Source: an uncultured Thiothrix sp. (GTDB lineage: Bacteria > Pseudomonadota > Gammaproteobacteria > Poriferisulfidales > GCA-002705445). From it: DNA of 53,243 nt. Shown here one piece after another: positions 25,856 to 39,115 of this stretch. The notes beneath the pieces were generated by a model that worked only from the letters and a program-made list of their open reading frames with translations, was not told the origin of the DNA and ran no database searches. The stretch covers positions 10,001-63,243 of the forward strand of contig CACEJE010000006.1 in NCBI GenBank assembly GCA_902559815.1, written 5' to 3'. The position numbers and the translations under genes were made by a program. The number at the start of each line of letters is the position of its first letter. Positions within the stretch are counted from its first letter, which is position 1.

Positions 25856-27703
25856 TTAACTATACTCCTTGATTTCTTTTCCTTTCATAATACTTTTAAT
25901 GCTTGAATTCATTCTTCTGGAAACAAATTCTTCAGACCTTTTTTCTAAATTTTTTATTGCTTCTGTAATCATATCTTTATTTTTAGAATGTATTTTCTCT
26001 TTTAAATTATCTCTTGCAACACATATTTCTTTATATTCATTTTTATTTAATAAATTATCACCATCTAAGTCAAGAGCTGAATCAATTGCAAGTATTACTC
26101 TTTCTGCTTCAACTATTGCTTCATTAAGATGACGCTTTTCTATATCTTTTTCAGCATTATCAAAAGAATCTTTTAACATATTTTCAATATCTCTATCACT
26201 AATACCATATGATGGTTTTACTTCTATAGATGTGAATTTACTTGTCATAGTTTCTATTGCACTTACATTTAAAATACCATCTGCATCTATTTGAAATTCA
26301 ACTTTTATTCTTGCAGCTCCAGCAACCATCGGCGGAATATCATTAAGTGTGAATTTTGCTAGAGACCTACAGTCACTTACAACATCTCTTTCTCCCTGAA
26401 CTACGTGAATACTCATAGCATTTTGCCCATCCTTAAAGGTTGTGTATTCTTTACTACTCGTAACAGGAATTGTGCTATTTCTTGGTATGATGACTTCTAC
26501 TAATTCTCCCATGGTTTCAATACCTAATGAAAGAGGTGTAACATCTAATAATAATAATTCCTCCTGTGAATTTCCTGAAAGGAGGTCTGCTTGAATAGCT
26601 GCGCCAATTGCCACAACATTATCAGGATTAATATTTGACAACGGTTTTTTATTAAAATAATCCTCTATAACTTTTTTAACATAAGGGGTTTTGGTTGAGC
26701 CTCCAACTAAAACAATTTCATCAATATCTTTAATTGATAAATTTGAGTCAACCAAAACGTTATTGCTTATTATTAAAGTTTTTTGCAATAAATTATTTAT
26801 CAATAAATTAAAATCATTTTTTGTTATAACAAGACTCTCGCTCTTAATTCCAATATCAATAAGATTAACTTTCACTGAATCCCTAGATGTTAATAAAGCT
26901 TTTAATTTTTTGGCATATAAATAAAGCTCGTGTTTTTTATTTTTATCAATATTTAAATTAAGCTTATTTTCTATAAATGCGGCAAGTAAATGGTCAAAAT
27001 CATCGCCGCCAAGACTGCTATCACCTCCTGTGGAAAGAACTTTAAAAATACCATCTTTTAAATCAAGGATTGAAACATCAAAAGTTCCACCTCCTAAATC
27101 ATAAACCATGATTTTAGAATTAGTTTTTCTTTCTAGACCATAGGCTAAAGCTGCTGCAGTTGGTTCGTTTAATAATCTTAAAACATTCAACCCACTAAGT
27201 GTTGCAGCATCCTTTGTAGCTTGCCTTTGTGAGTCATCAAAATATGCTGGAACAGTTATAACGCAACCAGCAATTTCTCCGGCCAAGCTAAGTTCTGCTA
27301 CTTTTTTTAGAAATTTTAGAATCTCAGAAGATATCTCTATAGGGGTTAATAATTTATTATAAACATTAAACCTAATAATGTTGTCATCGCTTATGATTTC
27401 ACAAGGAGAAAAAAATTTATTATCTACAAAATCTTTATAATTTTTACCAATGAGCCTTTTTACTGATCTAAAAGTTATGGCATCGTCAGATTTTATAGGA
27501 ACTCCTATAGAAATATTTTCTTTCGTATAATTTACGACAGATGGAATTAATTCATTATCATTTTGATCTTTTAAAATAGTAGGAGAGCCATTCTGAACTA
27601 ATGATATTAAAGAGTTAGTTGTGCCAAGGTCAATTCCAACAAAATACTTTTTGTCATGCGGGTCTTTTGTTTTACCAGGTTCTGATATTTGTAATAGAGC
27701 CAT
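25856..27703 (-). CDS. hscA: Fe-S protein assembly chaperone HscA
   Basis: Hsp70 motifs [28 protein letters not shown] context. Confidence 0.96.
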   Translation of the reverse strand: MALLQISEPGKTKDPHDKKYFVGIDLGTTNSLISLVQNGSPTILKDQNDNELIPSVVNYTKENISIGVPIKSDDAITFRSVKRLIGKNYKDFVDNKFFSPCEIISDDNIIRFNVYNKLLTPIEISSEILKFLKKVAELSLAGEIAGCVITVPAYFDDSQRQATKDAATLSGLNVLRLLNEPTAAALAYGLERKTNSKIMVYDLGGGTFDVSILDLKDGIFKVLSTGGDSSLGGDDFDHLLAAFIENKLNLNIDKNKKHELYLYAKKLKALLTSRDSVKVNLIDIGIKSESLVITKNDFNLLINNLLQKTLIISNNVLVDSNLSIKDIDEIVLVGGSTKTPYVKKVIEDYFNKKPLSNINPDNVVAIGAAIQADLLSGNSQEELLLLDVTPLSLGIETMGELVEVIIPRNSTIPVTSSKEYTTFKDGQNAMSIHVVQGERDVVSDCRSLAKFTLNDIPPMVAGAARIKVEFQIDADGILNVSAIETMTSKFTSIEVKPSYGISDRDIENMLKDSFDNAEKDIEKRHLNEAIVEAERVILAIDSALDLDGDNLLNKNEYKEICVARDNLKEKIHSKNKDMITEAIKNLEKRSEEFVSRRMNSSIKSIMKGKEIKEYS

Positions 27704-27708
27704 ATTTA

Positions 27709-28224
27709 TTAACCGTCTTTCTTTATATCATTTTCAATTGATATATAAAATTTCATTTTTTTTATTTTTTTTGAAGCATCACCAAATGCTTCGTTTTTAA
27801 AATATTTTGTAAAATCTAATAAACAATTTTTTTTTAAATCAATAATTTTTTCTGTAAATTTATCTTTTTCTATCTTGTTTTTAGTTTTTTTTAAATTCTC
27901 AAGTTCTTCTCTTAACTCCATTTGATGCATTAAAAAATCTGGATCTGATATTGTGTTATTTTGATCGTTAATTTCATATCCTTTTATTTTTAAGAGATAT
28001 AAACTTTTTAAATATTCATCTTTTAATGTTTCATACGCTTCATTAATATAAGAAGTAATTTGCAGAGATAGTCTTTTTTCGTAGTCAGTTGAGTTTACAA
28101 ATTTGTCAGGATGAAATTTTTTTTGAAAATCTAAATATTTTTTTTCTAACTTCTCTTCGTCAATCTCTACAGAACAATTTATTTCAAAAAGTTGAAAATA
28201 ATCTTGATTAAAATCAATTGCCAT
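27709..28224 (-). CDS. hscB: Co-chaperone HscB
   Basis: NYFQLFEI-like J-domain start with HPD in [32 protein letters not shown]. Confidence 0.93.
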   Translation of the reverse strand: MAIDFNQDYFQLFEINCSVEIDEEKLEKKYLDFQKKFHPDKFVNSTDYEKRLSLQITSYINEAYETLKDEYLKSLYLLKIKGYEINDQNNTISDPDFLMHQMELREELENLKKTKNKIEKDKFTEKIIDLKKNCLLDFTKYFKNEAFGDASKKIKKMKFYISIENDIKKDG

Positions 28225-28261
28225 GTGAAATTACCAGTAAAAATTAAATATTATTTTTTAT

Positions 28262-28585
28262 TTAGACACTAAAACTTTCACCGCATCCACATCTTGCCTT
28301 TTCATTTGGATTAATAAACTTGAAGCCTTCATTTAATCCTTCTTTTCCAAAGTCAAGTTCCGCGCCATCTAAGTATAATAGACACTTTGGGTCAACTACA
28401 ATCTTTATTCCTTTTTCTTCAAATACTGTATCATCTTTGTCAACTTTATCTGCAAACTCAATTACATATGCCATTCCTGAGCATCCTGTTGTCTTGACAC
28501 CAAGTCGAAGACCTATACCTTTACCTCTATTATTTAGGAAAGTTTTTACTCTGCTTGCTGCATTGTCTGTTATAGTTATTGCCAT
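28262..28585 (-). CDS. iscA: IscA
   Basis: [16 protein letters not shown]...[11 protein letters not shown]. Confidence 0.95.
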   Translation of the reverse strand: MAITITDNAASRVKTFLNNRGKGIGLRLGVKTTGCSGMAYVIEFADKVDKDDTVFEEKGIKIVVDPKCLLYLDGAELDFGKEGLNEGFKFINPNEKARCGCGESFSV

Positions 28586-28591
28586 TTTTAG

Positions 28592-28987
28592 TTAAGCTAT
28601 TTCCTTTTTATTATTTTTTTCATAATAATCATTTACAGCAGCTTTAATAGCATCTTCAGCTAAAACTGAACAATGAATTTTTACTGGTGGTAATGCCAGT
28701 TCTTCAGCAATCTCGCTATTTTTTATCTCTTGTGCTTGTTCAACAGTTTTACCTCTAACCCATTCTGTCAATAAACTTGAAGAAGCTATAGCTGAGCCAC
28801 AACCATATGTTTTAAATTTTGCATCTTCAATTACACCATCATCATTTACTTTAATTTGTAATTTCATTACGTCTCCGCAAGCCGGAGCTCCTACCATGCC
28901 AGTTCCAACAGACTTATCATCCTTGTCTAATGTCCCAACATTTCTTGGATTCTCATAATGATCTAAAACTTTTTTTCCGTATGCCAT
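28592..28987 (-). CDS. iscU: Fe-S scaffold IscU
   Basis: VLDHYENPRNVGTLD, GAPACGDVMKLQI, LPPVKIHCSVLAEDAI. Confidence 0.97.
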   Translation of the reverse strand: MAYGKKVLDHYENPRNVGTLDKDDKSVGTGMVGAPACGDVMKLQIKVNDDGVIEDAKFKTYGCGSAIASSSLLTEWVRGKTVEQAQEIKNSEIAEELALPPVKIHCSVLAEDAIKAAVNDYYEKNNKKEIA

Positions 28988-29013
28988 CTCTGTTTCTCCT
29001 AATTAATTATTTT

Positions 29014-30237
29014 TTAATGAGCTGCCCACTCAATTTTACTTATATCTATTCCATCTTTATACATTTCCCATAAAGGTGATAATGCTCTTAATTTTTCCAC
29101 AGCTTTTGTAACAGTATTTATTGTCGCATCTATATCTTGCTCAGTTGTAAATCTTCCAATAGACATTCTTAATGAGCTATGTGCTAATTCATCAGATCTT
29201 CCTATTGCTCTTAAAACAAAACTAGGTTCCAAGGAAGCAGAAGTACAAGCAGAGCCACTTGATACAGCTATATCTTTTGTTGCCATAATTAAAGACTCAC
29301 CTTCAACATAATTAAAGCTTATATTCATAATGCCCGGGTATCTGTTTTCAAAATCACCATTTAGATATACCTCTTCCATATCTTTAACACCATTCCATAG
29401 TCTATTTCTTAATTGTGAAATTCTATCATAATCTTTTTTCATCTCATCCTTTGCAATTCTAAATGCCTCACCCATTCCAACAATTTGATGAGTTGGTAAA
29501 GTGCCAGATCTAAGACCTCTTTCATGTCCGCCGCCGTGTATTTGTGCTTCTAATCTTACTCTAGGCTTTCTTCTTACATATAATGCACCTATGCCTTTTG
29601 GTCCATATATTTTATGAGCTGAAAAACTCATCAAATCTACCTTCATTCTTTCTAAATCTATTTCAATTTTGCCGGCACTTTGTGCAGCATCTACATGAAA
29701 AATTATATTTTTACTTCTTGCTAGTTCGCCAATTTTTTCAATATCCTGAATCACTCCAATTTCATTATTTACATGCATAATAGATATTAAGATAGTATCT
29801 TCCCTAATTTCTGACTCAAGTTGTTTAAGATCAATTAAACCACTTTCCATTGGCTCCATATATGTAACCTCAAAACCTTCTCTTTCTAGCTGTCTACAAG
29901 CATCTAACACTGCTTTATGTTCAGTTTTAACAGTTATTATGTGCTTACCCTTTTTTTGATAGAAGTGTGCAGCTCCTTTTATGGCTAGATTATCTGACTC
30001 TGTTGCACCACTTGTCCAAACAATTTCTCTTGGATCTGCATTAATAAGATCAGCAATATGTTTTCTGCTTTCAGAAACTGCCTCGTCGGCATCCCACCCA
30101 AAAGCATGAGATCTAGACGCAGGATTTCCATATTTGCCATCCATAGTCATGAACTCTAACATTTTATCAGCAACTCTTTTGTCTATTGGTGTTGTTGATG
30201 CATAATCTAAATAAATTGGTGTTTTTGAATCCTTCAT
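29014..30237 (-). CDS. iscS: Cysteine desulfurase IscS
   Basis: [47 protein letters not shown]. Confidence 0.97.
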   Translation of the reverse strand: MKDSKTPIYLDYASTTPIDKRVADKMLEFMTMDGKYGNPASRSHAFGWDADEAVSESRKHIADLINADPREIVWTSGATESDNLAIKGAAHFYQKKGKHIITVKTEHKAVLDACRQLEREGFEVTYMEPMESGLIDLKQLESEIREDTILISIMHVNNEIGVIQDIEKIGELARSKNIIFHVDAAQSAGKIEIDLERMKVDLMSFSAHKIYGPKGIGALYVRRKPRVRLEAQIHGGGHERGLRSGTLPTHQIVGMGEAFRIAKDEMKKDYDRISQLRNRLWNGVKDMEEVYLNGDFENRYPGIMNISFNYVEGESLIMATKDIAVSSGSACTSASLEPSFVLRAIGRSDELAHSSLRMSIGRFTTEQDIDATINTVTKAVEKLRALSPLWEMYKDGIDISKIEWAAH

Positions 30238-30675
30238 TTAATACTCCGATAATTTAATTTCTTTAACATTACTATTATTTTTTGAAATAACTTGTTGCAA
30301 GGTAACATCTGATAAATAATTTTTTATTTCTTCATCTAAATCTTCCCATAAATTATGTGATAAACATTGACGATTATTATTACAATTTGATTTTCCACTA
30401 CAAGCCATTGTTTCAATATTTTCATCAACAGCCTGGATTACATCAGAAATTACAATGTCATCAGCTCGCTTAGAAAGCTTATACCCACCACCAGGTCCCT
30501 TGATACTTTGAACAAGACCACTTTTTTTCAGCCTTGAAAATAATTGTTCAAGGTAAGACAGAGAAATATTCTGTCTTTCTGAAATATCAGGCAATGATAC
30601 AGGGCTACCTTGGTTATAATAAGCTATATCAAGCATAGCTGTAACTGCATATCTACTTTTAGTTGTTAACTTCAT
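30238..30675 (-). CDS. iscR: Rrf2-family regulator IscR
   Basis: MKLTTKSRYAVTAMLDIAYY; Fe-S ligand pattern C-x5-C-x5-C-x2-H in CSGKSNCNNNRQCLSH. Confidence 0.95.
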   Translation of the reverse strand: MKLTTKSRYAVTAMLDIAYYNQGSPVSLPDISERQNISLSYLEQLFSRLKKSGLVQSIKGPGGGYKLSKRADDIVISDVIQAVDENIETMACSGKSNCNNNRQCLSHNLWEDLDEEIKNYLSDVTLQQVISKNNSNVKEIKLSEY

Positions 30676-30715
30676 ATTTTAATAAGTCATAATTTACTAA
30701 TATTGCAATGATGAT

Positions 30716-30740
30716 TTAACCCACTAATCTTGTCAACTAT
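30716..30740 (-). promoter_or_regulatory. Candidate IscR type 1 operator upstream of iscR, overlapping a TTGACA -35-like hexamer
   Basis: Minus strand ATAGTTGACAAGATTAGTGGGTTAA matches the known type 1 consensus ATASYYGACTRWWWYAGTCRRSTAT at 20 of 25 positions by hand count; starts 41 nt upstream of iscR ATG. Confidence 0.6.
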
Positions 30741-30763
30741 TATTTAGCTGTATATTATTGATT

Positions 30764-31483
30764 TTATTGAGAATGCTTCTCAATTGCGGTTAAAATCCCA
30801 CGAAGTATATTTATTTCTTCCTCAGTGAGTGATGCTTTTTTAAAAATATGATTAATTTTTCTTATAATCATTGGCCTATCGTCTTTAATAAAATTTACAT
30901 CTCTTAGTAAGCCATCTATGTGACCAAATAATCCAATCAATTTTTCATTTGATGCTAAATCAGATTTTGTAATTTTGTTTATATCTGATTTATTATTACC
31001 AATCTTACAAAAAACTTCATATAAAATTATTTGAAGTGAAGATGCTATATTTAAACTTGAGTAATCTTTATTAGACGGTATGTGTAATCCTTGTGTGCAT
31101 AATGACAATTGTTCATTAGTTAAACCCCTAGCCTCATTACCCAAAAGAATTGCAATTTTCTCATCATTATATATGCTGATTTTTTCCGCAAATCTTTTCG
31201 GGTTAATTATCTCAATTGGTATATCTCTTTGTCTTGCTGTTGCTCCAATAATATATTGGCAATCCCCTATAACCTCTAGTAAATCTTCTGAAATAATTAC
31301 ATTATCTAAAATTTCTCCAGCATTTGAAGCCATAGCATATGATATTTCATTTATTTTACATTTTGGGTTTACTAAAAATAAATTATTAAAACTCATTGTT
31401 TTCATTGCGCGAGCTACGGAACCAATATTTCCAGGATGGCTAGTTTCTACTAAAATAATTTTTATTTTCGAAAAATCTTTCAT
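30764..31483 (-). CDS. trmJ: tRNA (cytidine/uridine-2'-O-)-methyltransferase TrmJ
   Basis: IKIILVETSHPGNIGSVARAMKTMSFNNLFLVNP, ILLGNEARGLTNEQL; start trimmed to MKDFSKIKI. Confidence 0.9.
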   Translation of the reverse strand: MKDFSKIKIILVETSHPGNIGSVARAMKTMSFNNLFLVNPKCKINEISYAMASNAGEILDNVIISEDLLEVIGDCQYIIGATARQRDIPIEIINPKRFAEKISIYNDEKIAILLGNEARGLTNEQLSLCTQGLHIPSNKDYSSLNIASSLQIILYEVFCKIGNNKSDINKITKSDLASNEKLIGLFGHIDGLLRDVNFIKDDRPMIIRKINHIFKKASLTEEEINILRGILTAIEKHSQ

Positions 31484-31565
31484 AATGTAAATAATATTTA
31501 TATGATAATGTAAGTAATTATGTATTATAGTAACATTAATCATTTATCTTAAAAAAAAGATTTTT

Positions 31566-32366
31566 ATGAATAGTTCAAATAGCCCCCAGTTAAATATTGC
31601 AATTAATGCTGCTCTAGCCGCCGGAAAATCAATAATGAGATTTTATTCAAGGCTTGAAAATTTAAAAATTCAAGAAAAGGGATTTAATGATTATGTTTCC
31701 GAAGCTGATCAAGAATCTGAAAAAATAATTACCACTGCCTTGATGAAAGCATACCCAAAATATAAAATCACTGCTGAAGAAAGTGGTTCTAATTTAATTG
31801 AGTCTGAGTATGAATGGTTCATTGATCCATTAGATGGGACTACAAATTTTATTCACGGTATTCCTCAATTTGCAATTTCAATAGGGTTATGTAAAAACAA
31901 AGTACCAATCCTTGGTGTGATTTATGACCCTTTTAAAAATGAATTATTTACTGCGGAAGAAGGAAAAGGTGCGTTGATGAATGATAAAAAAATTAGAGTA
32001 TCAGCTGCTAAATCTATAAAAACATCAGTTTTTGGTACTGGAATACCTTATAGAAAGAAAGATCACGCTGGTGTTTATATTGAAACTCTAAAAACTCTTA
32101 TGGATGCAAGATGTGGAAGTATTAGAAGACTAGGTGCAGCTGCACTAGATTTATCATATGTAGCTTGTGGGCGTCTTGATGGATTTTGGGAATTCAATTT
32201 AAAACCATGGGATATTGCTGCAGGATCAATAATTGTTACTGAAGCAGGAGGACATATAAGCGATATTAATAATACTGAAAAATATTTTGAAAATGGTAAT
32301 GTGCTTGCAGCGAATATTAACTTACACCAAGAAATAATTAAAAATTTATCTGAAAAATTAATATAA
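31566..32366 (+). CDS. suhB: Inositol-1-monophosphatase SuhB
   Basis: ITAEESG, WFIDPLDGTTNFIHGIPQFAISI, FNLKPWDIAAGSIIVTEAGG. Confidence 0.93.
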   Translation: MNSSNSPQLNIAINAALAAGKSIMRFYSRLENLKIQEKGFNDYVSEADQESEKIITTALMKAYPKYKITAEESGSNLIESEYEWFIDPLDGTTNFIHGIPQFAISIGLCKNKVPILGVIYDPFKNELFTAEEGKGALMNDKKIRVSAAKSIKTSVFGTGIPYRKKDHAGVYIETLKTLMDARCGSIRRLGAAALDLSYVACGRLDGFWEFNLKPWDIAAGSIIVTEAGGHISDINNTEKYFENGNVLAANINLHQEIIKNLSEKLI

Positions 32367-32371
32367 AATAT

Positions 32372-33289
32372 TTAAGGCCTATCTTCATCAACCTCGATTG
32401 TCACATCTTTAACAGAAATATTCATTAAAAGTAATGTCGAGCTGGCAATGTATATTGATGAGTAAGTCCCAATAATTACCCCAATAATTAAAGCAAAAGA
32501 AAAACCAAAAAGAACCTCACCACCAAATAAAATCAGTGAAAATAAAACTAACAATGTTGTTAAGGAAGTTATCAACGTCCTAGATAATGTTTGATTAATA
32601 GAATCATTTGTAACTGTTTCAGTATTAACATTTTCTATAATTGAAGCCTTAAAATTTTCTCTTATCCTATCAAATACAACTATTGTGTCATTTAATGAAT
32701 AACCAATTACTGCAAGAAGCGCAGCAAAAACACTTAGGTTGAATTCAATTTGAGTTATAGAAAATATACCAATAATAAGAAATATATCATGCAACAAAGC
32801 TAAAATAGCCCCAACAGAAAACCTATACTCAAACCTTAGAGCTATATAAATCATTATAAGAAATAAAGCAATTAATGCAGCTAGTATACCTTGATCTCTA
32901 AGCTCATCTCCAACCTGAGCACCAACGTATTCAACTCTTTTTAGAGAAAAAGAATATTTTTTATTTAAGTCCTCTACAAGTGTGTTACTTAATGTTGCTT
33001 CATTTTCAGAGACAATATTTGGCATTCTTATTAGAATATCTTTTTTTGATCCAAAGTATTGAACAGAAGATTGTTTGAAATTATTTGTTTTTAAGTGATC
33101 TCTAATCTCTTCAATAGGTGCTTTTGATTCAAATCCTAATTCAATAATGGTGCCACCATTAAAATCAATACCATAGTTTATACCTCTTACAAATATACTG
33201 ATAAATGATATTACCAATAATATAGAAGAAATATAAATGGCTTGTTTGTGCCATTTCATAAAATTGAAATTTATGTTTATTGTTTTCAT
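32372..33289 (-). CDS. secF: Protein translocase subunit SecF
   Basis: GINYGIDFNGGTIIELGF, VIGYSLNDTIVVFDRIREN, TSLTTLLVLFSLILFGGEVL. Confidence 0.96.
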   Translation of the reverse strand: MKTININFNFMKWHKQAIYISSILLVISFISIFVRGINYGIDFNGGTIIELGFESKAPIEEIRDHLKTNNFKQSSVQYFGSKKDILIRMPNIVSENEATLSNTLVEDLNKKYSFSLKRVEYVGAQVGDELRDQGILAALIALFLIMIYIALRFEYRFSVGAILALLHDIFLIIGIFSITQIEFNLSVFAALLAVIGYSLNDTIVVFDRIRENFKASIIENVNTETVTNDSINQTLSRTLITSLTTLLVLFSLILFGGEVLFGFSFALIIGVIIGTYSSIYIASSTLLLMNISVKDVTIEVDEDRP

Positions 33290-34908
33290 ATGTTTAATTT
33301 TTTTATTTTAAGTTCTAAGTTTCTTTCATACGCTAAAGTAGCTAAAATTCTCGTAACAACAATTGCGGTAAACATTGATGAAATAACTCCAATAGATAAA
33401 GTTACAGCGAAACCCTTAATTGGACCAGTGCCAAAAATAAATAAAATTATTGAAGCAATCAATGTAGTTATATTAGCATCTGCAATAGTTGAAAAAGCCT
33501 TTTTGTAGCCAAGTTCTATAGATGCTAACGGCGTTGATCCATTTTTAATTTCTTCTTTTATTCTTTCAAAAATTAAAACGTTAGCATCAACGGCCATACC
33601 AACTGTTAATACTATGCCAGCAATACCTGGAAGAGTTAAGGTTGCTCCGATTAAAGACATTACAGATATGATTATTAATAAATTTAATACTAATGCTGTA
33701 TTTGCAAATAAACCAAAAACTCTATAATAATAGATCATAAATATTAATACTAAAATCAAGCCAATAATTACAGAAATTTTTCCTTTTTCAATATTGTCAG
33801 CTCCTAAGCTTGGGCCGACAGTTCTTTCTTCTATAATGTACATTGGTGCAGCCATTGATCCAGCTCTTAAATATAACGCTAAATCCCTAGCTTGTTTGGG
33901 ACTATCTAAACCAGTTATTTGAAATGTTTTTGAAAGTCTCTCTTGAATAGTTGCAATACTAATAATTTTTTCATATTTTTTAGTAATCCTTTTATCTTTA
34001 CCATTAATTAATCTTCTTTCAGATTTGCTTTCAATAAAAAGTACTGCCATTAATTTGCCAATGTTATCCTCGGTAGTATTAGCGAATCTTTTTGCGCCAG
34101 GGCCATCTAAAGTTATATTTACCGATGGCCTCGAGTTTCTGTCAAAACCTGAAGATGCATCAACAATATTTTCACCTGTCAATATTATGTTTCTTTTTAA
34201 AAGAATTGGATCTCCATCCTCATCATAATATAATTTAGAACTTAATGATGTTTGATTTGACTCCTCTACTGCATATGGATCAGATTCTTCGTCAACCATT
34301 TTAAACTCTAATGTAGCAGTAGCCCCAAGAATTTCTTTTGCTCTAGCTGTATCTTGGATACCAGGTAATTCAACAACAATTCTTGTTTTGCCACTTTGTT
34401 GAACAATAGGTTCAGCAACGCCTAATTCATTTACTCTATTTCTTAGAGTTGTTGTATTTTGTTTAATAGCAGCAATTCTAAGTTCATTGATTGCAGTTTC
34501 GGAAATAACAAGTTTCATTTTATTATCGCTTAAACTAATTAAATCAAATGTATCTTGATAATTTTTGCTAATAAGCTCCGCCGCTTCCTCAAAAGATTCT
34601 TGATTAGCAAATTGAATTTCAATATTTGTTTTTTGATATGAATAATTTCTATATCTTATTTTTTCATTTCTTAATTGAGATCTAATATCATTTGATAACT
34701 TTTTAGATTTTGTGGTAACTACCTCATCTAAATCAACTTCCATTAGGAAATGAACACCACCTTTTAAATCTAAGCCTAAATTCATTTTCTTAGCATTAAC
34801 CGAATTAAGCCAATCTGGTGCTTGATTATAAAATGTTGGCAAAGAGTAAATGATACTAAAAACCAAAATAAAAACAGCTATAACAGTCTTAAAAGAGAGT
34901 AATTTCAT
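33286..34908 (-). CDS. secD: Protein translocase subunit SecD
   Basis: NLGLDLKGGVHFLMEVD, VVELPGIQDTARAKEILG, GMAVDANVLIFERIKEE. Confidence 0.97.
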   Translation of the reverse strand: MKLLSFKTVIAVFILVFSIIYSLPTFYNQAPDWLNSVNAKKMNLGLDLKGGVHFLMEVDLDEVVTTKSKKLSNDIRSQLRNEKIRYRNYSYQKTNIEIQFANQESFEEAAELISKNYQDTFDLISLSDNKMKLVISETAINELRIAAIKQNTTTLRNRVNELGVAEPIVQQSGKTRIVVELPGIQDTARAKEILGATATLEFKMVDEESDPYAVEESNQTSLSSKLYYDEDGDPILLKRNIILTGENIVDASSGFDRNSRPSVNITLDGPGAKRFANTTEDNIGKLMAVLFIESKSERRLINGKDKRITKKYEKIISIATIQERLSKTFQITGLDSPKQARDLALYLRAGSMAAPMYIIEERTVGPSLGADNIEKGKISVIIGLILVLIFMIYYYRVFGLFANTALVLNLLIIISVMSLIGATLTLPGIAGIVLTVGMAVDANVLIFERIKEEIKNGSTPLASIELGYKKAFSTIADANITTLIASIILFIFGTGPIKGFAVTLSIGVISSMFTAIVVTRILATLAYERNLELKIKKLNI

Positions 34909-34913
34909 ATATT

Positions 34914-35225
34914 TTATATTGACCCTTTAGGTAATACTGTCGTGACTGAGTTTTTTCGAACTTTTATATTAACTCCGTTTGAAACTTCTAACTCTATAAT
35001 ATCATCTTTTATTTTGATAATTTTTCCCATAATACCGTTTGATACAACGACTTCTGTCCCATTAGATAATGATTCTATAAGCTTATTATGTTCTTTTACT
35101 CTTTTATTTTGAGGTCTAATTATCATAAAGTACATAATAATAAAAAATATACCTACCATAATTAGCATGCTCATCCCGCCATCAGCAGACGAAGATTGAG
35201 CATATGCGTTATTTATTATATTCAT
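34914..35225 (-). CDS. yajC: Preprotein translocase subunit YajC
   Basis: IMYFMIIRPQNKRVKEHNKLIESL; next to secD. Confidence 0.95.
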   Translation of the reverse strand: MNIINNAYAQSSSADGGMSMLIMVGIFFIIMYFMIIRPQNKRVKEHNKLIESLSNGTEVVVSNGIMGKIIKIKDDIIELEVSNGVNIKVRKNSVTTVLPKGSI

Positions 35226-35237
35226 ATTATTTCTCTT

Positions 35238-37390
<2,153 letters not shown>

Positions 37391-37446
37391 TTTATTATTT
37401 TATAATTAAAATTTAGCTATATAATACAATATTTAGAGGCAAATTT

Positions 37447-38391
37447 ATGAAAAAAATTTTAATTTGCGGTGCGACTGGTTTTATTGGAAAAAATATCACA
37501 ATCGCTTTAGCAAAAAATAAAAATTATGAAGTCCATGCTGTCAGATTTAAAAGACCAGCATATAAATTATCATCAAATGTTAAATGGCATAAAGCTGATT
37601 TAAGAAATCCATTATTAGTTGATAAATTAATGAAAGGAATGGATATTGTAATTCAAGCTGCAGCAACAACTTCTGGCTCAAAAGATATTGTGTCAAAACC
37701 ATATATTCATGTAACAGATAATGCTGTTATAAATTCTTATATGTTTCGTTCTGCATATAATAATAATATTAAACACTTTATTTTTCCAAGTTGTACTGTT
37801 ATGTACCCATCTTCAAAGAATGCAACCAAAGAAAAAGATTTTACAGGAAAAATAATAGATAAGTATAAAGGAGCTGGAGAAACAAAGGTTTATTTAGAAA
37901 AAATAGCAAAATTTTATTCAATGCTAAGCGATACAAAGTTTACAATAATTAGACACTCAAACATATATGGTCCACACGACAAGTATGATTTGGATAAAAG
38001 CCATGTTTTTGGTGCTACCATTACCAAAGTTCTTACTGCAAAAGATACTTTAGAGGTATGGGGTAATGGGAAAGAAATAAGAGATTTTTTATATGCAGAT
38101 GATCTTGTTGATTTCATAAAAGCTGCTATAAGAAAGCAAAAAAAACAGTACGAAATTTATAACTGTGGCTCTGGAGAACCTGTTAGCGTTAAAATACTAT
38201 GTGAAAATATTATAAAAATATCGAAAAAAAATATAAAAATTAAATTTAATAAAGCAAAACCATCTATTCCGTTTAATTTATATTTAAATTGCTCAAAAGC
38301 AAAAAAAGATTTAGGTTGGGAAGCTAAAACTAATTTAAACGAAGGTATAAGTAAAACAATAAGTTGGTGGAAAAATAATATAAAAAAATGA
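37447..38391 (+). CDS. NAD-dependent epimerase/dehydratase (extended SDR, non-canonical YxxxK region)
   Basis: GATGFIGKNI Rossmann motif, SCTVMYPSS, KYKGAGETKVYLEKIAKFY, HSNIYGPHDKYD, REIRD-like FLYADDLVDFI. Confidence 0.85.
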   Translation: MKKILICGATGFIGKNITIALAKNKNYEVHAVRFKRPAYKLSSNVKWHKADLRNPLLVDKLMKGMDIVIQAAATTSGSKDIVSKPYIHVTDNAVINSYMFRSAYNNNIKHFIFPSCTVMYPSSKNATKEKDFTGKIIDKYKGAGETKVYLEKIAKFYSMLSDTKFTIIRHSNIYGPHDKYDLDKSHVFGATITKVLTAKDTLEVWGNGKEIRDFLYADDLVDFIKAAIRKQKKQYEIYNCGSGEPVSVKILCENIIKISKKNIKIKFNKAKPSIPFNLYLNCSKAKKDLGWEAKTNLNEGISKTISWWKNNIKK

Positions 38392-39098
38392 CTAAAAAAT
38401 ACCCAACGATTACGCTTGTAATACCAACTATAAATGAAATTGAAGGTTTACAAGTAGTATTTCCTAGAATTGATAGAAATCTATTTGATCAAGTTCTTGT
38501 TATAGACGCAAATTCAACTGATGGTACAGTTGAATATATATCAAAGTATAAAGATGTCACATTAGTTAATCAAAAAAGTCGCGGCATGCAAAATGCTATG
38601 ATGGAAATGTTAAGCATTGTAGACACTGATTATATTATTGAATTTAGTCCAGACAATAATTGTATTCCTGAGCAACTACCTGATATTGTAAAAAAAATTC
38701 ACGAAGGATATGAAATGATTGTTGTATCTAGATATTTAGATGATGCAGTATCTGAGGACGATACTTTAATTTCAGGATTTGGAAACTGGATGTTTTCAAA
38801 AATGATAAGATATTTAGGTAAATACCCAGTAACGGATGCATTAACAATGTATAAGGGCTATAAAACATCAATACCAAAAGAGTGGTTGTTCAAAAAATAT
38901 TTGTCTACGGATTTAATTTATGAACCACTTTTATCTGCTTATGCGAATTTACAGGGACATAAATACATTGAAATACCTGGGACTGAACCAGCAAGAATTG
39001 GAGGAACAAGTACCCTGCCTTGGTTTAAAGCTGGCTTATGCATTTCTTTATTTATTGTGCGTTTATATTTAAGAAAGATATTTAAAATTACACTATAA
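38388..39098 (+). CDS. Family 2 (GT-A) glycosyltransferase
   Basis: ITLVIPTINEIEGLQVVFPRI, VLVIDANSTDGTVEYI; no canonical C-terminal extension. Confidence 0.83.
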   Translation: MTKKYPTITLVIPTINEIEGLQVVFPRIDRNLFDQVLVIDANSTDGTVEYISKYKDVTLVNQKSRGMQNAMMEMLSIVDTDYIIEFSPDNNCIPEQLPDIVKKIHEGYEMIVVSRYLDDAVSEDDTLISGFGNWMFSKMIRYLGKYPVTDALTMYKGYKTSIPKEWLFKKYLSTDLIYEPLLSAYANLQGHKYIEIPGTEPARIGGTSTLPWFKAGLCISLFIVRLYLRKIFKITL

Positions 39099-39115
39099 AA
39101 TATTTTAATAATCTT

